From positions 1-7,817 of the forward strand of contig JAEZIQ010000012.1 of the NCBI GenBank assembly GCA_023436605.1: a stretch of 7,817 bases of DNA, in the 5' to 3' direction. Made by a program: the position numbers and the translations under genes. The notes below the pieces were generated by a model. It worked only from the letters and a program-made list of their open reading frames with translations, was not told the DNA's origin and ran no database searches. Below are positions 1 to 5,003 of the stretch, piece after piece. The DNA is from Actinomycetes bacterium. GTDB lineage: Bacteria; Actinomycetota; Thermoleophilia; Solirubrobacterales; 70-9. Each line of letters opens with the position of its first letter. Within the stretch, counting starts at the first letter, position 1.

Positions 1-11
1 CTTCATCCCGC

Positions 12-53
12 GGTTTCTTCGCCATGCCCCCTTCAGGGCCCGGCGAAGAAACC
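12..53 (-). terminator. Hairpin behind the P1 peptidase gene (terminator-like, no T-tract)
   Basis: A perfect 12-bp inverted repeat pairs GGTTTCTTCGCC (12-23) with GGCGAAGAAACC (42-53) around an 18-nt loop. A further small stem inside the loop pairs CCC at 29-31 with GGG at 36-38. It begins 10 bp past the stop codon of the minus-strand peptidase, the normal place for a transcription terminator. Neither strand shows a run of Ts after the stem, so a classical intrinsic terminator is not proven. It could also serve a plus-strand gene ending left of the window, acting in both directions. The stem is certain; its role is inferred. Confidence 0.55.
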
Positions 54-63
54 TCTCCCCCGC

Positions 64-1044
64 TCAGCCCAGGCGGGTCCTGCCACTCGGAACGTCACCG
101 GCGTCGGTGGCCTGGCGGGCCGCGTCCCGGATCGCTTCCGCAACCACTTCCGAGGCGAAGATGGTCAGGGTGAAGGGATCGACTTCGACCTGGCCGGTCG
201 AGAGGCAGACGGTCAGGTCACCGTCGACCGCGGTCGCGGCCGGGGAAAGCGCCCGGGCAAAGCCGGGCGCGGCGGCCCGCGAGACGTTGTGGGCCTCGGC
301 CTTGGTCAGTTTGGCGTCGGTGACGATGCAGCAGAGGGTCGTGTTCTCACCCAGCGGCATTTCGGCCGGGCTTTCGCGCAGCACGTCGACCGTGCGGCGG
401 AACGCGCCGCCCTGCCAGTAGCCGGCGATGATGCTGCCGTCCGCGTCGACCACCTCGCCGTAGGGGTTGGCAACCGCGATCGCAGTCATGGTCGCGTCAC
501 CGACCTTGATCGTCGCGGCGCCGAGTCCGGTCTTGGTCCAGCCGCCATCGGGCGCCACCTTGCCGGCGGTCGCCCCGGTCCCGGCTCCGACGCAGCCCCG
601 CTCGAAGCTGCTCCCGGCCGCTTCGCAGGCGGCAAAGGCGTTCTCCGGTTCCGGCCAGGCGAACTCGCCCATCGGCAGGTCGAAGCAGACCGCGGCGGTG
701 ACCAGCGGGATCGGCCCGACCGGGGTCGGGAAACCGCGGCCCTTATCCCGCAGCCAGTCGACCACGCCGTTGGCGGCTCCAAGTCCGAAGGCGCTACCGC
801 CCGAGAGCATCACCGCGTGGGCACCCGGGGTCGAGGTCGAAGTGGAAAGCAGTTCGAACTCGCGGGTGCCGGGACCGCCGCCGCGAATCTCGCCGGAGCT
901 GACCGAGTTCTCCGGGCCGAGAATCACAGTGCAGCCGGTCCAGCGCTCGGTGTCGGACCAGTGGCCGACCGTCACCCCCTCGGGGAGTTCGACCGGAAGA
1001 AACGGGGACTCGGAACTGTTCGACTGGCTCATGCCCGGGACCAT
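64..1044 (-). CDS. P1-family peptidase (DmpA/NylC-type N-terminal-nucleophile hydrolase)
   Basis: Predicted hydrolase of the peptidase S58/P1 family, which includes DmpA aminopeptidase, beta-peptidyl aminopeptidases and the nylon-oligomer hydrolase NylC. These are made as one chain that cuts itself so that the new N-terminal Ser/Thr becomes the nucleophile. From the ATG at 1044 the protein is 326 residues. The family glycine-rich segment SGGSAFGLGAANGVVDWL starts near residue 81, followed by the PIPLVTAAVCFDLPMGE segment, and a GENTTL motif places a likely Asn234-Thr235 self-cleavage site, as known for NylC. I chose ATG 1044 because GAGGTG lies 9 bases upstream. An in-frame TTG at 1074 would add 10 residues but has a poorer site. 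No signal peptide is seen, so it is probably cytoplasmic. Family is secure; the substrate (amino-amide, beta-peptide, cyclic or synthetic amide) cannot be told. It is transcribed away from the SRPBCC gene. Confidence 0.9.
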   Translation of the reverse strand: MVPGMSQSNSSESPFLPVELPEGVTVGHWSDTERWTGCTVILGPENSVSSGEIRGGGPGTREFELLSTSTSTPGAHAVMLSGGSAFGLGAANGVVDWLRDKGRGFPTPVGPIPLVTAAVCFDLPMGEFAWPEPENAFAACEAAGSSFERGCVGAGTGATAGKVAPDGGWTKTGLGAATIKVGDATMTAIAVANPYGEVVDADGSIIAGYWQGGAFRRTVDVLRESPAEMPLGENTTLCCIVTDAKLTKAEAHNVSRAAAPGFARALSPAATAVDGDLTVCLSTGQVEVDPFTLTIFASEVVAEAIRDAARQATDAGDVPSGRTRLG

Positions 1045-1174
1045 ATGAAAGGGCACCTCACGATCGTCGGGCAACCGGAGGCGCTGGTCGCCTCGTATGC
1101 AGGGAAGAGGCAGCCGGCACCGATTTGTGATGTCCGGTCCGGGTACCTCGAGGCAAACGACAGAAGGTGGAGAA

Positions 1175-1612
1175 GTGGCGAACTACAACACGACCGTGAG
1201 CAGTCCGAAGAGCCCGGAAGAGGCGTTCGATTACCTGGCTGATTTCAGCAACGCACCCGAGTGGGATCCGAACACGAACTCTTCGGAATGCGTTTCAGGT
1301 GAACCGGGAGCGGTGGGCTCCAGATACAAGGTCCGAACCGAGTTCGGGGGCCGCGAGATGGAGCTGATGTACGAGACCGTGGTCTCGGAGCGGCCGCATC
1401 GGGTGGTGCTCGAAAGCGGCAACGACAAGACCGACATCCGGGACACGATGACTTTCAGACCGACCGCGGCCGGGACCGACGTGACCTACGACGCGAACGT
1501 GGCCCCCAAGGGTCTGACCAAGCTGCTGGACCCGGTGCTGACCCTGATGTTCAAGCGGGTCGGGGACCGGGCCGCCGAAGGCCTCCGACGAGCGCTTCAA
1601 CCGGGGGCCTGA
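1175..1612 (+). CDS. SRPBCC (START/polyketide-cyclase-like) family protein
   Basis: A 145-residue protein with the SRPBCC helix-grip fold, a hydrophobic ligand pocket found in START, Bet v1 and polyketide cyclase/dehydrase proteins. The N-terminus (beta strand, then SPKSPEEAFDYLADFSNAPEWDP at about residues 10-32) and the long C-terminal helix (FKRVGDRAAEGLRRAL) are typical of the Polyketide_cyc2-like group. The start is GTG 1175, preceded by AAGGTGG at 1164-1170 with good spacing. An in-frame ATG at 1097 would add 26 residues of non-conserved sequence and is not preferred. There is no signal peptide or membrane segment. The protein may bind or act on a lipid-like or aromatic ligand, but many members have no known activity. 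It is a single-gene unit closed by the hairpin at 1612-1638, and is a different subfamily from the second SRPBCC protein at 1987-2493. Confidence 0.85.
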   Translation: MANYNTTVSSPKSPEEAFDYLADFSNAPEWDPNTNSSECVSGEPGAVGSRYKVRTEFGGREMELMYETVVSERPHRVVLESGNDKTDIRDTMTFRPTAAGTDVTYDANVAPKGLTKLLDPVLTLMFKRVGDRAAEGLRRALQPGA

Positions 1613-1638
1613 AGCAGCGAGGAAGAAACTCGCTGCTT
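1612..1638 (+). terminator. Hairpin ending the SRPBCC gene and touching the arsR -35 box
   Basis: AAGCAGCGAG (1612-1621) pairs perfectly with CTCGCTGCTT (1629-1638) across a 7-nt loop GAAGAAA. The stem begins in the last base of the SRPBCC stop codon, and its right arm shares two bases with the TTGACA box of the arsR promoter (1637-1642). There is no T-tract beyond the final TT, so termination efficiency is uncertain. Its position between two same-strand genes argues that it insulates the arsR unit. Confidence 0.5.
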
Positions 1639-1666
1639 GACATGTGACTAATTAGTCACATATAGT
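1637..1666 (+). promoter_or_regulatory. Promoter of the arsR-SRPBCC operon, probably giving leaderless mRNA
   Basis: A perfect -35 hexamer TTGACA (1637-1642) is followed after 18 bp by TATAGT (1661-1666), five of six matches to the -10 consensus. Transcription would start about 7 bases further on, at or next to the ATG at 1673. No Shine-Dalgarno sequence lies before that ATG. Together these indicate a leaderless transcript, which is common in actinobacteria. The start site is predicted, not measured. Confidence 0.75.
1642..1661. promoter_or_regulatory. Perfect 20-bp palindromic operator in the arsR promoter spacer
   Basis: ATGTGACTAATTAGTCACAT is identical to its own reverse complement over all 20 bases. 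It fills the gap between the -35 and -10 boxes, touching both. ArsR-family dimers bind such palindromes and block RNA polymerase, so this is almost certainly the operator through which the downstream ArsR protein represses its own operon. Its AT-rich centre stands out against the GC-rich surroundings. Binding by this particular ArsR is inferred from position. Confidence 0.8.
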
Positions 1667-1672
1667 CGCTCC

Positions 1673-1984
1673 ATGGACGAGGTGTTCAAGGCGCTGGCCG
1701 ACCCGACCCGGAGGGGTCTGCTCGATGCACTCTTCGAGCGGGACGGCCAGACCCAGCAGGAGCTTGAGCAGGGTCTGGAGATGACCCGCTTCGGCGTGAT
1801 GAAGCACCTCAAGGTGCTGGAGGAAGCGGGCCTGGTCGTGACCAGAAAGCGCGGCCGAGAAAAGCTCCACTTCCTCAACCCCGTCCCGATCCGGCTGGTT
1901 CACGACCGCTGGGTCAGCAAGTTCTCCGAGCCCTGGGCCGCCGGCCTCTCGGAACTCAAACAGAACCTCGAGAAGGAGCAGTGA
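1673..1984 (+). CDS. ArsR/SmtB-family winged-helix transcriptional repressor
   Basis: A 103-residue regulator with the standard ArsR layout: FKALADPTRRGLLDAL (residues 5-20), a helix-turn-helix with recognition helix around TRFGVMKHLKVLEEAGLV (38-55), and a beta wing TRKRGREKLHFLN (57-69). It contains no cysteine and lacks the ELCVCDL-type metal site, so it is not an arsenic or classical metal sensor. It belongs to the ArsR group that is paired with AHSA1/SRPBCC proteins. Its signal may be a small organic ligand, possibly one handled by the partner protein. The ATG at 1673 coincides with the predicted transcription start. The stop codon at 1982-1984 lies two bases before the next gene's ATG, showing co-transcription and probable translational coupling. 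Family and operon are secure; the inducer is unknown. Confidence 0.93.
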   Translation: MDEVFKALADPTRRGLLDALFERDGQTQQELEQGLEMTRFGVMKHLKVLEEAGLVVTRKRGREKLHFLNPVPIRLVHDRWVSKFSEPWAAGLSELKQNLEKEQ

Positions 1985-1986
1985 TC

Positions 1987-2493
1987 ATGGAAACGCATGT
2001 ATTCGAGATCTACATCAAGACCACCCCCGAGCGCCTCTGGCAGGCAATCACCGATCCCGAGGAGCGGGCGAAGTACTCGTTCGGAGTCAAGGTCTACTCG
2101 GACTGGACCCCTGGATCGAACTACGAGTCGAAGGCCAGCTGGGGCCCGATCGTCGAGGACCATCAGGGGCCGATCGACATCTCGGTCGGCGAAAACCTCG
2201 AGGTCGACCCGCCCCACCGGCTGGTCCAGACCTTCAACGCACTCTGGGCCGACGAAGTCCGGGCGGAACCGACCTCCCGGGTTACCTGGGAGATCGAACC
2301 GGTCGGCACCTCCTGCCGGCTGACCGTGGTCCACGACCAGATTCGCGACGGCGCAAACAACCAGATCTACGGCGGCTGGCCGATGATCCTCTCCGGGCTG
2401 AAGACCCTGGTCGAGACGGGCGAGCTGCTCGACACACCGGGCTCGCTTCAGTATCTCGACGGGGCCGAGGCCGGCCTGCCGGTCAGCGAGTAA
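1987..2493 (+). CDS. SRPBCC / AHSA1-like protein, partner of the ArsR regulator
   Basis: A 168-residue SRPBCC protein of the AHSA1 (activator of Hsp90 ATPase homologue 1-like) group. Features are the first strand and helix FEIYIKTTPERLWQAITDPE, the central strands with WGPIVEDHQGPI, the RVTWEIEP strand, and the C-terminal GGWPMILSGLKTLVETGE helix typical of proteins encoded next to ArsR regulators. I chose ATG 1987 because AAGGAG (1973-1978), inside the end of arsR, is 8 bases upstream. A GTG at 1981 overlapping the arsR stop (GTGA) would be only 2 bases from that site and is less likely. Members often bind hydrophobic compounds; despite the name, no Hsp90 co-chaperone role is implied. The strict pairing with ArsR suggests that its expression is induced by the ligand that releases ArsR. 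Function beyond ligand binding is not known. Confidence 0.88.
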   Translation: METHVFEIYIKTTPERLWQAITDPEERAKYSFGVKVYSDWTPGSNYESKASWGPIVEDHQGPIDISVGENLEVDPPHRLVQTFNALWADEVRAEPTSRVTWEIEPVGTSCRLTVVHDQIRDGANNQIYGGWPMILSGLKTLVETGELLDTPGSLQYLDGAEAGLPVSE

Positions 2494-2516
2494 AGGGACA
2501 CGGCGAAAACCCCGGG

Positions 2517-2558
2517 TGCCGGCGGCCGCTTCGACCCCCGCAATCGAGCTCGCCGGCA
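2517..2558 (+). terminator. GC-rich inverted repeat downstream of the arsR operon
   Basis: TGCCGGCG (2517-2524) is perfectly complementary to CGCCGGCA (2551-2558). CCCGGG-type bases on the left flank and CTCGGG on the right could extend the stem with a mismatch or bulge. The loop is 26 nt and may fold further. It lies 24 bp after the SRPBCC stop and well before the TetR leader ORF, so it could end the arsR operon. There is no T-tract, and such GC-rich repeats arise easily in this genome, so confidence is limited. Confidence 0.3.
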
Positions 2559-2586
2559 ACCTCGGGACTGATTGGGGAATGCGATC

Positions 2587-2606
2587 CTGAGGTAAATTGA
2601 CCCCAG
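2587..2606. promoter_or_regulatory. Near-palindrome upstream of tetR, candidate TetR operator
   Basis: CTGAGGTAAATTGACCCCAG forms a 20-bp inverted repeat with 8 of 10 base pairs matched and an AATT centre. It lies 92 bp before the tetR GTG and 51 bp before the leader ORF. TetR regulators usually bind palindromes of this size near their own promoter. It contains TAAATT, a weak -10-like sequence, and TTGACC, a -35-like sequence, but I cannot find a well-spaced partner for either. Assignment as the operator is inferred from position and symmetry. Confidence 0.4.
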
Positions 2607-2656
2607 AGCGTGGCCACTCCCGCTCCTCATAACCAACATCTTTCCGGGAGGGAAAA

Positions 2657-2698
2657 ATGTTTCGTCCAATCTCCGACCCAGACGGACCAGCTTCGTAG
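2657..2698 (+). CDS. 13-codon leader ORF translationally overlapping tetR
   Basis: A small ORF, ATG at 2657, encodes MFRPISDPDGPAS and ends with TAG at 2696-2698. It has the best ribosome-binding site in the interval: GGGAGGG ends about 4-5 bases before the ATG. Its stop shares its last base with the GTG start of tetR (TAGTG), while tetR itself has only a weak GGAC about 11 bases upstream. This arrangement suggests that ribosomes finishing the leader re-start on tetR. The peptide has no run of a single amino acid that would mark a classical attenuator. It is too short to judge by coding statistics, so it rests on the ribosome-binding site and overlap alone. Confidence 0.45.
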   Translation: MFRPISDPDGPAS

Positions 2699-3279
2699 TG
2701 GGCGACGTCAAGGCGGAAATTTCGAGAAGGGATCAGGTTGCCGACGCGGCGCTCCGGGTTCTCGGTGAAAGCGGCTCGCGCGGACTCACCCACCGGGCGG
2801 TCGATGCGGCGGCCGGGTTGCCTTCGGGAACCACCACCATCTACTTCCACACCCGTTGCGACCTGCTCGAGGCGGCCCTCGCTCTGCACGTCGAGATAGA
2901 CACCCCGCCAGAACCGGTCCTGGCCGAGATCGCCCGCCTCGAGCTGACCGATGAGGAAGCGCTTGAACTGATGATGGTCAACGTGGAGCGTCTGCTCGCC
3001 AACGAGAACCTGAGCATGCTCAAGGCCCGCTACGAACTGGTCCTCGAAGCGTCACGAAACGCGGATCTGCACCGGACTTTCGAGCCGGCCCGGGAGCGGT
3101 TTGTCGGCCTGGCGGAGTCAGTGCTCACCGCTCGCGGATGCTCGACTCCGCGCGAGCACGGAACTCAGCTGATCGCGGTGCTGGACGGCATCCTGATGGA
3201 TTCACTGATCGGGGCGAGCTCCAGGCTCGATCGTGAAGCCATGCGTGAGCTTCTGGCCCGCCAGCTCGCTTCCTGCTGA
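2698..3279 (+). CDS. TetR/AcrR-family transcriptional regulator
   Basis: A 193-residue one-component regulator. The N-terminal DNA-binding domain covers about residues 10-58: helix 1 QVADAALRVLGESG, then the helix-turn-helix LTHRAVDAAAGLPSGTTTIYF and the CDLLEAAL helix. The rest is the variable ligand-binding and dimerisation region, rich in Leu/Ala/Glu helices. GTG 2698 is the only usable start that keeps the full first helix. It overlaps the stop of the small upstream ORF and lacks a good ribosome-binding site of its own, so coupling is likely. It converges with the DAPG-hydrolase-like gene, 24 bp apart. In Pseudomonas the TetR-type regulators PhlF and PhlH control DAPG genes, so control of the facing operon is an attractive guess but not shown. 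A near-palindrome at 2587-2606 may be its autoregulatory site. Confidence 0.9.
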   Translation: MGDVKAEISRRDQVADAALRVLGESGSRGLTHRAVDAAAGLPSGTTTIYFHTRCDLLEAALALHVEIDTPPEPVLAEIARLELTDEEALELMMVNVERLLANENLSMLKARYELVLEASRNADLHRTFEPARERFVGLAESVLTARGCSTPREHGTQLIAVLDGILMDSLIGASSRLDREAMRELLARQLASC

Positions 3280-3285
3280 ACGGAC

Positions 3286-3295
3286 CGGGCGCCCG
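3286..3295. repeat. 10-bp palindrome between the convergent tetR and hydrolase genes
   Basis: CGGGCGCCCG is self-complementary and sits in the 24-bp gap where the two genes meet. It could weakly help end transcription from both sides, but it has no T-tract and is too short for a firm terminator call. Confidence 0.2.
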
Positions 3296-3303
3296 ACAGT
3301 CGT

Positions 3304-4143
3304 TTAGAGGTTGGCGAAACGCTCGTAGAGACCGGGAAGAATCTCGCCGAGCTGGGCGTACTCCTCGGCCCCGTGACGGGCGACCGCCGGACCGACCCCT
3401 TCCGGCACGGCGAGGCTGCGGACGAGCTTGCGGCTGGCGAGGTTCTCGGCGATGTCCTCGGCTGCGACCAGCGGGCCGGGCAGCCGGGGACGGACGTGCT
3501 CGGCGATCCAGAACCGGCTGCGGAGGACCAGGCCGTCGCCCTCCTCGATGAAGACGTGGGCCATGTCGGTGTGGGTCATGACCGCATCACCGACCCGGGC
3601 CGAGATGATCACCTTGACCTGGGGATGCTCGAAGGGGCGGTGCGAGAAACCGAACCCGAGCGGCGAGGTGAACTCGGTGCGGAGCCGAGTGCGCTCGAGG
3701 CCCGCCACCTCGTCGAAGTAGATCACCGCGCCCCAGTAGCTCTTCTCCTGCCGGATCGCGTTGCCGGGAAGCAGCCGGTTGCCGAAGTGTTCGGTCGGAT
3801 GCCAGGCCCGGTAACGGTCATCCCGGAGCGGGTGCCAGGCGGCCCACCACTCGATCATCTCGGCCGTGACCCCGGGCAGTTCGGTCCGGAAGGCGACCTG
3901 GACGCTGCCGTCGGGCCGCTCGGTCCAGCCGGTCTCAATCTCCATCGGGGCCGGATCGCAAAGACGGATCGCATCGGCCTTCTCGAGGGCGAGCGCGGGG
4001 TCGAAGGGACCGGACTCGATCGCCTGGATCACATCCGGTGCCGGCGAGGCGACCGGCCGGGCGAGGATCTCCGCCAGATACTCGTCTTCTCCCGACAGCG
4101 GCGGAGCTTCGGGAGCCATTCCCCTGAAAGCCGATAGCGTCAT
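3304..4143 (-). CDS. DAPG hydrolase (PhlG)-family protein
   Basis: A 279-residue protein of the family of PhlG, the zinc enzyme that cleaves a carbon-carbon bond of 2,4-diacetylphloroglucinol to give monoacetylphloroglucinol and acetate. Visible family marks are EMIEWWAAWHPLRDDRYRAWHPTEHFG (residues 95-121), which carries several candidate metal-ligand histidines (His104, His115, His119), Glu157 in the RTEF segment, His191/His195 in THTDMAHVF, and a C-terminal His257-xxx-Glu261 (HGAEE) matching the His-xxx-Glu pair of PhlG. No signal peptide is present. ATG 4143 begins 18 bp after the methyltransferase stop, so the two genes form an operon. Its own Shine-Dalgarno sequence is poor. An ATG at 4119 is possible but has AGGGGA directly against it. 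The neighbouring methyltransferase suggests an acylated or methoxylated phenolic substrate. No phlACBD-like synthesis genes are in view, so DAPG itself is not implied. Confidence 0.85.
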   Translation of the reverse strand: MTLSAFRGMAPEAPPLSGEDEYLAEILARPVASPAPDVIQAIESGPFDPALALEKADAIRLCDPAPMEIETGWTERPDGSVQVAFRTELPGVTAEMIEWWAAWHPLRDDRYRAWHPTEHFGNRLLPGNAIRQEKSYWGAVIYFDEVAGLERTRLRTEFTSPLGFGFSHRPFEHPQVKVIISARVGDAVMTHTDMAHVFIEEGDGLVLRSRFWIAEHVRPRLPGPLVAAEDIAENLASRKLVRSLAVPEGVGPAVARHGAEEYAQLGEILPGLYERFANL

Positions 4144-4161
4144 GCGGGCATTCTGCCGGTT

Positions 4162-4815
4162 TCAGCGGACCCGGGCGAGAGTCAGTCCGTCGGCCATGCC
4201 GAGCATCACCGAGTCGACCCGGCCGTCGTCGACCAGGAGGTCGTTCAGCCGCTGCATCGCGGCGGTGCCCTCGTCCGGCTGGGCGTCGAGGATCCGCCCG
4301 CCCATGAAGACGTTGTCGAAGCTGATCAGTCCTCCGGGCTGCATCCGGGGCAGCAAGGCCTCGTAATAGTCGGGGTAGCCGGTCTTGTCGGCGTCGACGT
4401 AGGCGAAGTCGAAAGCGGGCTCCTCGGGCAGGTTCCGGATCGTCTCGATCGCCGGGCCCACCTCGATCTCGACCTTCTCTCCCACCCCGGCCCGGTCGAA
4501 GTTCCGGCGGGCGATCCGGGCCCGCTCGGGATCGAGCTCGCAACAAAGGAGGGTCCCCTCATCGGCCAAGCCGCGGGCGATCCGGATCGCCCCGTAGCCC
4601 GTGAAGGTCCCAACCTCGATCGCCCGCCGGCCGGGCCCGAGCCGAACCAGCATCTCGAGGAACGCAGCCTGTTCGGGCGCGGTCTGCATCTGCCGGACCT
4701 CACCCATCGCCTCGGTCTCATCCTCGACCAGACGGAGCGCCTCGTCCCGGCCCCAGGCGTGGGCCCGGACGTACTCGGCCAGTTCAGCGTCAATCCGGGT
4801 CGGCTCAATCGACAT
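4162..4815 (-). CDS. Class I SAM-dependent O-methyltransferase (CCoAOMT-like)
   Basis: A 217-residue methyltransferase of the O-methyltransferase family 3, related to caffeoyl-CoA and catechol O-methyltransferases. It would move a methyl group from S-adenosylmethionine to a hydroxyl, often of a catechol-type aromatic, using a divalent metal. Motif I is AIEVGTFTGYG (65-75); the ribose-binding acidic residue is probably Glu93 in CCELDPE; VDADK (140-144) and FDNV (166-169) carry the likely metal ligands Asp141 and Asp167-Asn168. MQTAPEQAAFLEML (43-56) is the usual approach helix. Length is normal. ATG 4815 has AGGGGGAG about 12 bases upstream, a rather long spacing. The gene is first in a two-gene operon with the DAPG-hydrolase-like gene, which points to a shared phenolic substrate or pathway. 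It is transcribed divergently from the secreted-protein gene. Confidence 0.92.
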   Translation of the reverse strand: MSIEPTRIDAELAEYVRAHAWGRDEALRLVEDETEAMGEVRQMQTAPEQAAFLEMLVRLGPGRRAIEVGTFTGYGAIRIARGLADEGTLLCCELDPERARIARRNFDRAGVGEKVEIEVGPAIETIRNLPEEPAFDFAYVDADKTGYPDYYEALLPRMQPGGLISFDNVFMGGRILDAQPDEGTAAMQRLNDLLVDDGRVDSVMLGMADGLTLARVR

Positions 4816-4841
4816 GCCCCAAACCTACTCCCCCTCGTTTC

Positions 4842-4894
4842 GAACCAACCAGGTTCAAATTACCGGTGCCATAACCCGGTGTTTTGAACCCGGT
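4842..4894. repeat. Cluster of short GAACC / AACCCGGT repeats between divergent genes
   Basis: The stretch holds GAACC (4842-4846), GGTTCAAA (4852-4859) and its exact inverse TTTGAACC (4883-4890), and two direct copies of AACCCGGT (4873-4880 and 4887-4894), with a related ACCGGTG at 4862-4868. GAACC and GGTTC at 4842-4856 also form a 5-bp inverted repeat with a 5-nt spacer. The cluster lies 27-79 bp upstream of the methyltransferase ATG and 110-162 bp upstream of the secreted-protein gene. This fits a regulatory region for either promoter. Which protein would bind cannot be told. Confidence 0.4.
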
Positions 4895-4950
4895 TGCCCA
4901 CCGGACCTTGTGTTGCCCTCGGATTTCGCTGATTACTGAAATCTCACATA

Positions 4951-4968
4951 AGTTGACGCGCGTCAGCT
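4951..4968. promoter_or_regulatory. 18-bp near-palindrome upstream of the secreted-protein gene
   Basis: AGTTGACGCGCGTCAGCT has 8 of 9 base pairs matched, with a perfect 12-bp core TGACGCGCGTCA. It lies 35 bp before the GTG start at 5004. TTGACG inside it could double as a -35 box, but the following TACCAT is too close (9 bp) for a -10 box, so the promoter is unresolved. The symmetry suits binding by a dimeric regulator. Confidence 0.4.
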
Positions 4969-5003
4969 ACCATGGGGTGATGATGCCGGGAAGGAGAACG
5001 AAG

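Noticed and set aside
1045..1074. Ten-residue longer peptidase from TTG 1074
   Set aside because: ATG 1044 has GAGGTG at good spacing. TTG is a rarer start with a poorer upstream site.
1045..1174. Promoters for the divergent peptidase and first SRPBCC genes
   Set aside because: Only weak matches such as TTGTGA at 1125 without a spaced -10 partner, and a small CCTCGAGG palindrome at 1146-1153. Not good enough to annotate.
289..1242. A 317-codon plus-strand frame across the peptidase gene
   Set aside because: It is antisense to a well-conserved P1 peptidase and runs into the SRPBCC gene in another frame. No domain or ribosome-binding site supports it.
1900..2889. A 329-codon minus-strand frame across the ArsR, SRPBCC and TetR genes
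   Set aside because: It crosses three recognisable plus-strand genes and their promoter regions and has an Arg/Gly/Pro-biased composition.
2657..3279. TetR gene as a frameshifted longer ORF starting at ATG 2657
   Set aside because: The TetR protein from GTG 2698 already has a normal-length N-terminus with a complete first helix, so no missing sequence needs to be restored. A leader ORF explains the data better.
3373..4137. A 254-codon plus-strand frame opposite the DAPG-hydrolase-like gene
   Set aside because: It is antisense to a gene with family motifs and metal-ligand residues, and shows no homology-like features of its own.
3304..4143. Calling the hydrolase phlG
   Set aside because: No DAPG biosynthesis genes are visible and the sequence supports only family membership, so the symbol would overstate its substrate.
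4884..5003. Extended N-terminus of the secreted protein from TTG 4884
   Set aside because: The extension would bury the signal peptide and cover the palindromic regulatory sequence. GTG 5004 has AAGGAG at ideal spacing.
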